A DNA stretch of 64,000 nt from Corynebacterium hylobatis (GTDB lineage: Bacteria > Actinomycetota > Actinomycetes > Mycobacteriales > Mycobacteriaceae). The notes beneath the pieces are model-generated. The model saw only the letters and a program-made list of their open reading frames with translations. It was not told where the DNA came from and did not search any database. The DNA is taken from NCBI RefSeq assembly GCF_003955685.1, contig NZ_RXHJ01000011.1, forward strand, positions 1-64,000. Reading direction: 5' to 3'. The position numbers were made by a program, and so were the translations under genes. Each line of letters starts with the position of its first letter. Position 1 is the stretch's first letter. Shown piece by piece: positions 49,159 to 57,296 of the stretch.

Positions 49159-51291
49159 ATGAAGCCTGAAGACCGCCCGTCTGATGATTCCCAACCGGTG
49201 ATCCCCGGCGCCCCGGCCTCCCAGCCGCCGAGCCTGGAGGAACCGAGCACGCCGGTGGAACCCCTGCCGCCGAAGGCGGACCAGGAACCCATCGCACGGG
49301 TCACGGCCACCGGCTGCCCGTTCATGCCGGGCGCACCGGACCATCCCGATCCGCGTGCCCAGCAGGGGGAGTACCTGACCACGTCGACCGGCACGCGGGT
49401 GCCGGAGACGGATAAATCGCTCAAGGCAGGCCCCCGTGGTCCGGTGCTGCTGCAGGACCACCACCTGCGCGAGAAGATCATGCACTTCGACCATGAGCGC
49501 ATCCCGGAGCGTGTCGTCCACGCTCGCGGCGCCGGCGCGCACGGGGTGTTCGTCGCCAACGGCGCCGCCAGTGAGATCAGCAGCGCCGGGGTATTCCAGG
49601 AAGGCAAGGAGACGGACGTCTTCGTGCGTTTCTCCACCGTGGTCGGTTCCCGCGGCTCCGCAGACACCGTGCGCGACACCCGCGGCTTCGCCACGAAGTT
49701 CTACACCGACGAGGGCACCTGGGATCTGGTGGGCAACAACATCCCCGTCTTCTTCATCCAGGACGGCATCAAGTTCCCCGACGTGGTCCATGCCGCCAAG
49801 CCGCACCCGGACCGGGAGATCCCGCAGGCCCAGAGCGCGCACGACACGTTCTGGGACTTCGTCTCCCTGCACACCGAGGCCCAGCACCACGTCATCTGGC
49901 AGATGTCCGACCGCGCCATCCCGCGTTCCTACCGGATGATGGAGGGCTTCGGCATCCACACCTTCCGTCTCACCAACGACGCCGGTGAGACCACCCTGGT
50001 GAAGTTCCACTGGAAGCCGCGCCTGGGCGTGCACTCCCTGGTCTGGGAGGAGGCGCAGATCACCTCAGGTGTGGACCCGGATTTCCACCGCCGCGACCTG
50101 GCTGATGCCATCGAGGCCGGCGCCCACCCCCAGTGGGACCTCGGCGTGCAGGTCTTCCCCGACACCGAGGAGGAGATGTTCGAGGGCATCGACCTGCTCG
50201 ACCCGACGAAGATCGTCCCCGAGGAGCTGGCACCCGTGCGCATCATCGGCACGATGACGCTCAACGGCAACCCGACCAACTTCTTCGAGCAGACCGAGCA
50301 GGTGGCCTTCCACCCGGGGCACCTGCCGCCGGGCATCGACGTCACCGCCGACCCGCTGCTGCAGGGCCGGCTGTTCTCCTACCTGGACACGCAGCTGACG
50401 CGTCTGGCGGGGCCGAACTTCAACCAGATCCCCATCAACCGCCCGCACGCGCCGGTCAACGACATGTTCCGCGACGGTTTCCACCAGCAGGGCAACCACG
50501 TGGGCGTGGCCCCGTACCACCCGAACTCGCTGGACGGCGGAAACCCGACGCCCACCACCGAGGGCGCGCGCATCGACGTCCCCGTGCCCGTCCCCGCCAC
50601 CACCATCGGTCGGGAGCAGCCCGTCAGCTTCGAGGACCACTTCTCGCAGGCGCGGCTGTTCTGGCTTTCGCTCAGCGCCGTCGAACAGCAGCACACGGCG
50701 GATGCCTACGCCTTCGAGCTGGGCAAATGCTACGAGGAGAACATCAAGGCCCGGCAGGTGGAGCTGCTCGCGCGTATCGACGCCGGCCTGGCCGCCACCG
50801 TCGCCGCCAAGCTCGGCCTGACCGCCACCGCCAGCACGGACCTGCCGGATGTGGTCCCCAGCCCGGCGCTGTCGCAGGTGGGGGAGGAGTGGCCGCTGGA
50901 CGGCCGCCAGATCGGCATCCTCACCACGAAGAACACCTCTCCCGAGGAAGTGCGGGAGCTGGTCACGGCCGTGGACGGCGCGGGTATGGTGCCGCTCGTC
51001 GTCAGCGAGCACGGCGGGAAACTCGGTGATCTGCCCATCTCGCGGACCTACGACACCGCCCGCTCCGTGGAGTTCGACGCCGTCGTGGTGGCCGAGAAGT
51101 CGGACCAGCCCGAGGCCGACATCCTGCTGGCCGAGGCCTTCCGCCACAAGAAGGCCATCGCGTTGGGCAGCGGCGTGGACACCCCGGCCGTGGATGCGGG
51201 GGCGCCGGGGGTGGTGGGTGTCGATAAGCTCGCCGACGCCCTCGACGCGCTCACCCCGCTGATGCGACAGCACCGCGTCTGGGAGCGGTAG
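49159..51291 (+). CDS. katE: large-subunit catalase (HPII/KatE type)
   Basis: Heme catalase degrading hydrogen peroxide. The 710 aa are typical for the large-subunit clade. The catalytic His is H121 in VVHARGAGAHG, the Asn is N194 in VGNNIPVFF, and the heme Tyr lies in RLFSYLDTQ (about 408). The C-terminal 170 residues form the DJ-1/PfpI-like domain found only in this clade (WPLDGRQIGILTTKN onward). ATG 49159 has an AAGGA site. The TAG stop is part of the -10 of the next gene. Confidence 0.95.
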   Translation: MKPEDRPSDDSQPVIPGAPASQPPSLEEPSTPVEPLPPKADQEPIARVTATGCPFMPGAPDHPDPRAQQGEYLTTSTGTRVPETDKSLKAGPRGPVLLQDHHLREKIMHFDHERIPERVVHARGAGAHGVFVANGAASEISSAGVFQEGKETDVFVRFSTVVGSRGSADTVRDTRGFATKFYTDEGTWDLVGNNIPVFFIQDGIKFPDVVHAAKPHPDREIPQAQSAHDTFWDFVSLHTEAQHHVIWQMSDRAIPRSYRMMEGFGIHTFRLTNDAGETTLVKFHWKPRLGVHSLVWEEAQITSGVDPDFHRRDLADAIEAGAHPQWDLGVQVFPDTEEEMFEGIDLLDPTKIVPEELAPVRIIGTMTLNGNPTNFFEQTEQVAFHPGHLPPGIDVTADPLLQGRLFSYLDTQLTRLAGPNFNQIPINRPHAPVNDMFRDGFHQQGNHVGVAPYHPNSLDGGNPTPTTEGARIDVPVPVPATTIGREQPVSFEDHFSQARLFWLSLSAVEQQHTADAYAFELGKCYEENIKARQVELLARIDAGLAATVAAKLGLTATASTDLPDVVPSPALSQVGEEWPLDGRQIGILTTKNTSPEEVRELVTAVDGAGMVPLVVSEHGGKLGDLPISRTYDTARSVEFDAVVVAEKSDQPEADILLAEAFRHKKAIALGSGVDTPAVDAGAPGVVGVDKLADALDALTPLMRQHRVWER

Positions 51292-51302
51292 CCTTCCAGG
51301 GT

Positions 51303-51869
51303 ATGGACGTCTGGTTCACCTCTGACCTGCATCTCGGCCACAAGTCGGTGGCCCGGCTCCGCGGGATGGAGGTGGACCAGCACGACGACCGCGTGCTCCG
51401 CGGCATCCGGGAACTGCCCGCGGGCGACCGCCTGTGGATCCTCGGCGACCTCTCCCGGGGAGCGGCCGAGGACGAACAGCGTGCCCTGCGGCTGCTCAAA
51501 GAGCACGGCGGGCATCTGGAGATGCACCTCGTGCCCGGCAACCACGACTCCTGTCACCCGCTGCACCGCTCCGCCTTCCGGATGCAGCCTTATTTCCTCG
51601 AGGTCTTCGCCTCGGTGCAGCCCTTCCAGAAGCTGCGCTGGCGGGGCAGGAGCGTCTACCTCTCCCACTTCCCGCGCCCCGGCATGGACCATGCCGACAT
51701 GGAATCACGTCACGACGAGGTGCGTCTCGACGTCGACCTCCTCGTCCACGGCCACCTCCACTCGCCGCAGCCGCGCACCGGCTACGGCATGGTCGACGTC
51801 GGCCAGGAGGCCTGGGGCATGCGGCCCGCCCATCAGGGTGAGGTGGAACGGGAGCTGTTTCAGGCCTGA
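51303..51869 (+). CDS. metallophosphoesterase
   Basis: A 188-aa calcineurin-like phosphoesterase. Metal motifs are TSDLHLGH (residues 6-13), LGDLSRG, VPGNHDS, LSHFP and HGHLH. It is of the short phage/YmdB-unlike type that acts on cyclic or phosphodiester substrates; the actual one is unknown. TAGCCT (51289-51294) stands 8 nt before ATG. It converges with the FUSC gene, overlapping by 10 bp. Confidence 0.88.
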   Translation: MDVWFTSDLHLGHKSVARLRGMEVDQHDDRVLRGIRELPAGDRLWILGDLSRGAAEDEQRALRLLKEHGGHLEMHLVPGNHDSCHPLHRSAFRMQPYFLEVFASVQPFQKLRWRGRSVYLSHFPRPGMDHADMESRHDEVRLDVDLLVHGHLHSPQPRTGYGMVDVGQEAWGMRPAHQGEVERELFQA

Positions 51870-53524
51870 TCGCGCACGCGCGCGGACAGGTCCGCGATCT
51901 CCCCGAGACTGAGCTCCCGGTCCGGGTGGGCGTTGCAGTGGTCGAGAATCTCATAGCCCGCGTACTGCAGCTCCAGGTGGCGCCCCCACCGCTCGGCGGC
52001 GACCTCAGGGAATTCCTGGGCCAGCGACTGGGCGGCGCGGCGTTCACTGATGAGCTCGAACTGCAGGTCGCGACGCTCGGGGAGGGAACCATCCGGCGTC
52101 TTCGTCAGCAGGGCACCCAGCAGCGAACCCATCGCCCTGTTGCAGAGCTCAGCCAGACGCTCGTGGTGGCGGGGCTTGGCGTCCCGCGGCCACAGCCACA
52201 GCACGGCCACGGCGAAGATGACCGACAGCAGCACCTCCGCCGTCCGGGAGACGAGCGTCTCCCCGAGCGGCAGAGCCAGGGCGTTGCCCATCATCAGCGC
52301 CAGCGGGGTAGTGAAGATGACGGTGAAGATGTAGTTGCGCACCACGAAGATCTCCGCATAGAACTGGCAGACCGCCAACGCCAGGAGCAGCCCCCACACC
52401 CCCAGGTCAAATGCGTAGAAGGCGGCGAAGAGCCCGATGCCGACGACCGAACCGAGCAGCCGGTGCAGGCCGCGGATGGTGCCCGGCAGCCGGTCCGGCC
52501 CCCACTGCAGGATCAGCAGCGCCGAGACGATCGCCCAGTCCGGACGGTCCAGACCGAACAGGATGCCCACCACACCGCACAACAGGGCGGCGAGAAACAC
52601 CTTCGCCGCCGTCAGCGTCGCATGACTGTAGCGGTGCATGGAACGGTAGAGCCGGTAGCTGGCCGAGGGGCGGCTGTGCGGGATCGCCCGGCGCGACAGG
52701 TCCATGTAGACGGGGGTGTCGGTGAGGTCCTCCGCCTCCTGTTCCCGGTCCCCGGCGGTGGCGAGGGTGATGTGCCCGCGCATGGTGCGTTCGACCAGGT
52801 CGCGGCGGGACTCGTCGAGGATGCGGCCGGCGCCGATGACGCCGGCGTCGGCAAGCGAGTACCAGGCGCTCGACAGGGCGCTGTGCGCCTGGTGCAGCTT
52901 CGCCACGCTGCGGTCACTGCGCAGGAAATCCGCCACCGCCTTCTCCAGGGTCTTCACCGCGGACGTCTCCGGGCCGTGGCGGTTCCACAGGGCCGGCAGC
53001 ATCCCGAGGGTGATGCCCGATGCCGCCCCCACCAGCGCCCAGGCGCCGACCTCCACCGGGTTGAGGCCCAGACGGGCGACCATCGTCGAACCGCCGGCGA
53101 CCATGACGATGAAGAAGGAGCCCGGCGGCGGCAGACGCAGGGCATTCTGCACGAAGGCACCGATGGTGGCCACGACCGTGGTGAACAGCGCAGCCAGCAG
53201 CAGCCACCAGTGGCTCTCGTGGGAGAAGACCACCGAGCCGACGAAGGCCCCGGCCATGGCACTGCCGGCGAGCAGGGCGCCGGCGGTGGCCATGACCCGC
53301 CAGCGGGTGCGGAAGGGCAGCCCCTCACCGTAGATGACGGCGAAGCCACCGGCCGCGATGAGCAGCATCTCGTTGTCGTAGCCCAGCAGCAGGGCGATGG
53401 CGCCGGGGATTGCCAGCGCCAGGGCGGCGCGCAGCGCGCCGGGCCAGCGGCGGCCGGGGCTGTGGAAGGCGGTGAGCAGTTCCCAGAAACCGGGGCGGGC
53501 GGGCAACGGTTCGGAGTGCGTCAT
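51860..53524 (-). CDS. FUSC-family membrane exporter
   Basis: A 554-aa protein with the fusaric-acid-resistance architecture: an N-terminal block of about five to six helices (residues 30-175), a soluble helical region (about 180-310), a second helix block (about 325-450) and a C-terminal soluble tail. WPGALRAALALAIPGAIALL and the second-block GILFGLDRPDWAIVSALLIL are typical. It may export aromatic acids or related compounds. ATG 53524 is preferred to upstream starts. Divergent from the thiosulfate transporter gene. Confidence 0.83.
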   Translation of the reverse strand: MTHSEPLPARPGFWELLTAFHSPGRRWPGALRAALALAIPGAIALLLGYDNEMLLIAAGGFAVIYGEGLPFRTRWRVMATAGALLAGSAMAGAFVGSVVFSHESHWWLLLAALFTTVVATIGAFVQNALRLPPPGSFFIVMVAGGSTMVARLGLNPVEVGAWALVGAASGITLGMLPALWNRHGPETSAVKTLEKAVADFLRSDRSVAKLHQAHSALSSAWYSLADAGVIGAGRILDESRRDLVERTMRGHITLATAGDREQEAEDLTDTPVYMDLSRRAIPHSRPSASYRLYRSMHRYSHATLTAAKVFLAALLCGVVGILFGLDRPDWAIVSALLILQWGPDRLPGTIRGLHRLLGSVVGIGLFAAFYAFDLGVWGLLLALAVCQFYAEIFVVRNYIFTVIFTTPLALMMGNALALPLGETLVSRTAEVLLSVIFAVAVLWLWPRDAKPRHHERLAELCNRAMGSLLGALLTKTPDGSLPERRDLQFELISERRAAQSLAQEFPEVAAERWGRHLELQYAGYEILDHCNAHPDRELSLGEIADLSARVRDQA

Positions 53525-53571
53525 GCCCCTGAGTCTAGGACCCGGAGTGGCGGATCCGCCCGGTGAGGTGT

Positions 53572-53585
53572 AGACCACTCGGTCT
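53572..53585. promoter_or_regulatory. small inverted repeat between FUSC and tsuAB-like genes
   Basis: AGACC-ACTC-GGTCT lies in the shared 135-bp divergent region, followed by AT-rich sequence with a possible -10 (TATTTA) for the thiosulfate transporter gene. The binding protein is unknown. Confidence 0.35.
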
Positions 53586-53659
53586 TAAAACCTAGACAGA
53601 ACGGTATTTAATGGGGTACGGTGCGGGTTGTCAACGAACCTTCCCTGAAAGGCGGATCA

Positions 53660-55027
53660 ATGATCCTCACCGGCCTGGCTGTCGGCGCAGTCCTCGGCAT
53701 CGTCATGCAGCGCGGACGGTTCTGCGTCACGGGCATGCTCCGCGACATCTTCCTGCAGAAGACCTGGCGCAGCCTCGTCGCGCTGTTCATCGTCATCTCG
53801 GTCCACGCCGTGGGCATCGCCGCCCTGACCAGCCTCGGCATCATCTCTCCGACGTACAGCAACTTCGCCCCGATCGCCGTCATCGGCGGCGGCTTCCTCT
53901 TCGGCCTGGGCATCATCCTCGCCGGCGGCTGCGCCTCCGGCACCTGGTTCCGCTCCGCGGAGGGGCTGATCGGTTCCTGGATCGCGCTCATCTTCTACGC
54001 TCTGTCCGCCGCCGCGATGCAGACCGGTGCGCTCAACTGGCTCAACGTCGGCCTGAAGTCCTACGACACCCCGCTGACCACCCTGCCCGCCACCTTCGGG
54101 GTCTCCGCCTGGTTCTTCGCCGTCCCGCTGGCCATCGGCACCGCCCTGGCCACCCGCCACTTCCTGGCCACCGAGAAGAAGCCCGTCCGCCTCAACGTCC
54201 CGTTCTGGAAGCGCCCCCTGCACCTCTACACCGCCGGCGCGCTCATCGGCCTGATCGGCGTCATCGCCTGGCCGCTGTCCGCCGCCGCGGGCCGCAACTC
54301 CGGCCTGGGCATCACCGGCCCGACCGGTGGTCTGGTCAACTTCACCGTCACCGGTGACCTCGAGCGCGTCGACTGGGGAGTCATGCTCGTCCTCGGCCTG
54401 CTCATCGGCGCCTTCGCCGCCGCCAAGGCCACCGGCGAGTTCCGTCTGCGCGTCCCGGACGCGAAGACCGCCACCCGCGCGGTCGGCGGCGGCAGCATGA
54501 TGGGTGTCGGCGCGGCCCTGGCCGGCGGCTGCACCGTCGGCAACGGCATGGTCCAGACCGCCCTGTTCAGCTACCAGGGCTGGATCGCCCTGCTGTTCAT
54601 CGCCCTCGGCGTCGGCGTCGGTGCGAAGCTGTGGCTCAAGCCGGCCGCCACCCCCGCCGCCCCGCAGACCTACACCACCGAGGAGTCCATCACCCCGGTC
54701 TCCGCGGAGGACAAGGTCCTCAGCCCGGGCTTCGCCGTCGCCACCGGTGCCGTCACCCTCAGGACCGCCCCGCGCGTGAAGAAGGCCCGCCCCCTCGGCG
54801 AGGGCCGCTGGGCACTCGACCAGATGGGGGCCGTCTGCCCCTTCCCGCTCATCGAGGCCAAGGACGTCATCGCCACCCTGGAGCCTGGTGAGGAACTGGT
54901 CATCGACTTCGACTGCACCCAGGGCACCGAGACAATCCCGCAGTGGGCCGCCGACAACGGCCACGACGTCACCGACTTCCACACCACCGGTGACGCCACC
55001 TGGCAGATCACGATCCGGAAGGGCTGA
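53660..55027 (+). CDS. TsuA-TsuB fusion: YeeE-type thiosulfate transporter with C-terminal TusA domain
   Basis: A 455-aa fusion. The first 340 residues are a YeeE/YedE transporter with about nine hydrophobic helices and the three family cysteines: C22 in GRFCVTG, C91 in AGGCASG and C291 in AGGCTVG, which line the thiosulfate path in characterised YeeE. After a linker (about 340-380) comes a TusA-like domain with C393 in the CPFP motif. In E. coli and most bacteria these are two genes (yeeE and yeeD). ATG 53660 has GAAAGG and puts the first cysteine at the family position. It would bring in thiosulfate for cysteine synthesis. Confidence 0.9.
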   Translation: MILTGLAVGAVLGIVMQRGRFCVTGMLRDIFLQKTWRSLVALFIVISVHAVGIAALTSLGIISPTYSNFAPIAVIGGGFLFGLGIILAGGCASGTWFRSAEGLIGSWIALIFYALSAAAMQTGALNWLNVGLKSYDTPLTTLPATFGVSAWFFAVPLAIGTALATRHFLATEKKPVRLNVPFWKRPLHLYTAGALIGLIGVIAWPLSAAAGRNSGLGITGPTGGLVNFTVTGDLERVDWGVMLVLGLLIGAFAAAKATGEFRLRVPDAKTATRAVGGGSMMGVGAALAGGCTVGNGMVQTALFSYQGWIALLFIALGVGVGAKLWLKPAATPAAPQTYTTEESITPVSAEDKVLSPGFAVATGAVTLRTAPRVKKARPLGEGRWALDQMGAVCPFPLIEAKDVIATLEPGEELVIDFDCTQGTETIPQWAADNGHDVTDFHTTGDATWQITIRKG

Positions 55028-55769
55028 CCCGCACCGTCATGTTCAGGCGCCGCTCCTGCGAGGGCGCCAGCACCACACCGCTGAGGTCCGCACCCAGCAG
55101 GGCAGGTTCCACGCACAGGAAATCCGCCCATTCGCCGCCGCCGACATCCTCCATGCCGGCGGCGGCTTTCTCACCCGGATTCCACACGACGGTCGCGTCC
55201 GCACCCTCCGCTTCCACGGTGATCACCCGCTGCTTGTCGACGATCCGCACCTCCCGCGAGGCCAGGAAGATCCGGTCGAACTCGCCCTCCACACCCACTT
55301 CACCGGACTGGGTGCCGCGTTCATCGCTGAGCCGGTCGAGCACCTCCACCCCGTCCAGGCCCTCGACGTGCACGCGGGCAACGTGGCTGACCCGGAAATA
55401 AGGGTGGAAACCCAGCTGCACGGTCCGCTCCTCCCCCGACTCATTGCGGGCGGTGAGGTCGAGGCGCACGCCGTCGGCAAGCTCCCGGACATGGAGCAGC
55501 AGGTGGATGCCGTCGTTGACCACCTCCGCGTCGAAGACGCGCCCGTCGGTGGTGACCTTCCAGTCGGCGGTGCGCGCCCAGCCGTGGCGCGGGGCGTCGG
55601 CAAGCAGATCCGCGAAGGCGGGGGCTATGACGGGCACACCCCCGCGGATGGGGGAGCGCCCGGTCGTGGAGGAGACCCAGAACAACTCCCCGAGGTCAGT
55701 GTCCGTGCTGGTCAGGTGGGCCCCTGACGGGCTCAGGTGCATGCGTCCGGCGGTCAACAGATCGTCCAT
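55008..55769 (-). CDS. aldose 1-epimerase-like / glucose-6-phosphate 1-epimerase-like protein
   Basis: A 253-aa beta-rich protein of the galactose-mutarotase superfamily, closest to the YeaD-type hexose-6-phosphate epimerases. RGGVPVIAPAFAD and LGFHPYFRVS supply the typical catalytic His region, with WNPGEKAAAGMED late. ATG 55769 is chosen; the longer frame starts in intergenic DNA. It overlaps the convergent transporter gene by 20 bp. Confidence 0.83.
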   Translation of the reverse strand: MDDLLTAGRMHLSPSGAHLTSTDTDLGELFWVSSTTGRSPIRGGVPVIAPAFADLLADAPRHGWARTADWKVTTDGRVFDAEVVNDGIHLLLHVRELADGVRLDLTARNESGEERTVQLGFHPYFRVSHVARVHVEGLDGVEVLDRLSDERGTQSGEVGVEGEFDRIFLASREVRIVDKQRVITVEAEGADATVVWNPGEKAAAGMEDVGGGEWADFLCVEPALLGADLSGVVLAPSQERRLNMTVRVSPSGS

Positions 55770-55913
55770 GCCTCCCCAGGGTAGTGACCCGGATTCGGGG
55801 GTGCCGGAGGTGTGACCTAGGATGCCTCCAGGCCCAACCGGCCGAGCCTCGGGCCGTGCCCACCCATGTACGCCCCTCCCCATGAATTAAGCAGTCTCAT
55901 CAAGGAGTCGTCC

Positions 55914-56915
55914 ATGACCACCCCCTCCCGGTCGAAGGAGGACCGCTCGGCCGCCATCGCGGTCACCGCGTTCCCGCTCTTCATCCTCGCCGGCACCGCC
56001 CTCGCCTTCTTCTTCCCGGCCCCCTTCGAACCGCTCTCGCAGTACATCACGTACTTCCTCATGATCATCATGTTCGGCATGGGCCTGACCCTGACCCTGC
56101 CGGACTTCAAGGAGATCGCGCGCCGCCCCTGGCCCATCCTGCTCGGCGTCATCGCCCAGTTCGTGATCATGCCGCTCGGCGCCGTCCTCGTCGCCCGCAT
56201 GCTCGGCCTCAACGAGGCCCTGGCCGTCGGCCTGCTCATGCTCGGCTCCGTCCCCGGCGGCACCTCCTCCAACGTCATCACCTACCTGGCCAAGGGCGAC
56301 GTCGCCCTGTCCGTGGCGATGACGTCCATGTCGACGCTGCTCTCACCCATCGTCACCCCGATGCTCATGCTCTTCCTCGCCGACACGCGTACCGACGTCG
56401 ACGGCCTCGGCATGGCCATCTCCCTCGTCCAGACCGTACTGCTGCCCGTCATCGGTGGCCTGGCCATCCGCTACTTCGCCGACAAGTGGATCAACCTCAT
56501 CACCCCGGTCCTGCCGTGGATCTCCATCCTCGGCATCGGCGGCGTCGTCTTTCCCGCCGTGGCCACCAACTCCGAGAGGCTCGCCGCCGTCGGCCTCATC
56601 GTCTTCGTCGCCGTGCTCCTGCACAACGTCTTCGGCTACATCCTCGGCTACGTCGCCGGCCGGATCTTCCGCCTGCCCGAATCCGCCAACCGGACCATGG
56701 CCGTGGAGATCGGCACCCAGTCCGCCGGCCTGGCCTCCGGCATGTCCGCCAAGTTCTTCAGCCCCGAGGCCGCCCTCCCCGGTGCTGTCGCCGCCGTGCT
56801 GCACAACATCACCGGCGCGGTCTACGCCTCCATCGTCCGCCGCTTCCCGCTGCCCGATGAGAAGGCCGCCGTGGCCTCCGCTGCGCCGGAGACCGAGAAG
56901 GTGTCCGTCTCCTAG
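55914..56915 (+). CDS. bile acid:sodium symporter family transporter
   Basis: A 333-aa BASS-family membrane carrier with ten predicted helices. LMIIMFGMGLTLTLPDFKEI, GSVPGGTSSNVITYLAKGD and EIGTQSAGLASGMSAKFF are the signature stretches around the two crossover helices. Bacterial members carry organic acids such as pantoate rather than bile acids; the substrate here is unknown. An AAGGAG site precedes ATG 55914. Confidence 0.88.
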   Translation: MTTPSRSKEDRSAAIAVTAFPLFILAGTALAFFFPAPFEPLSQYITYFLMIIMFGMGLTLTLPDFKEIARRPWPILLGVIAQFVIMPLGAVLVARMLGLNEALAVGLLMLGSVPGGTSSNVITYLAKGDVALSVAMTSMSTLLSPIVTPMLMLFLADTRTDVDGLGMAISLVQTVLLPVIGGLAIRYFADKWINLITPVLPWISILGIGGVVFPAVATNSERLAAVGLIVFVAVLLHNVFGYILGYVAGRIFRLPESANRTMAVEIGTQSAGLASGMSAKFFSPEAALPGAVAAVLHNITGAVYASIVRRFPLPDEKAAVASAAPETEKVSVS

Positions 56916-56981
56916 TTTCCGCTCACCTGGGCTAAGGTTGGGCCACTGGTATCGAGTCGACCGTGAGGTACGGTGAGAAAC

Positions 56982-57131
56982 ATGAAGCTGCCGGACAACC
57001 GTGAGCATGTGGCCCTGTCAACGGCAGAGGTCACCGAATTTGACCGACTGTCCCACGAACTGGGGATCTTCGAGGTCTCCGAGGAACGGATCCTCCACCC
57101 GGGAATCCTCACCCAGGTCTACGGGGGATAA
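56982..57131 (+). CDS. 49-aa leaderless small protein
   Basis: A short ORF starting MKLPDNREHVALSTAEVTEF and ending TQVYGG. It has an acidic amphipathic composition and no membrane segment. TACGGT (56969-56974) stands 7 nt before ATG, the same spacing as other leaderless genes here, and a strong terminator follows 23 bp after the stop, so it looks like a complete small transcription unit. I do not recognise the family. Confidence 0.65.
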   Translation: MKLPDNREHVALSTAEVTEFDRLSHELGIFEVSEERILHPGILTQVYGG

Positions 57132-57154
57132 CTCCCTTCGAAGCCTCCCTTGGG

Positions 57155-57185
57155 CCCCTCACTGTCACAGTGAGGGGTCCTTTTC
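57155..57185 (+). terminator. terminator after the 49-aa gene
   Basis: CCCCTCACTGT and ACAGTGAGGGG form a perfect 11-bp stem with one loop base between them (in practice a slightly larger loop), followed by TCCTTTTC. Confidence 0.85.
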
Positions 57186-57296
57186 TGTCCGGTGGACACT
57201 TGGGTGCTGTCGGGGGTGATGTGCGTCAAAATGTTCTGATACCGTGACCTGTGCCATGCCTGTGGCACCGGACTGACACACGGAGGAGGGGTTGAC

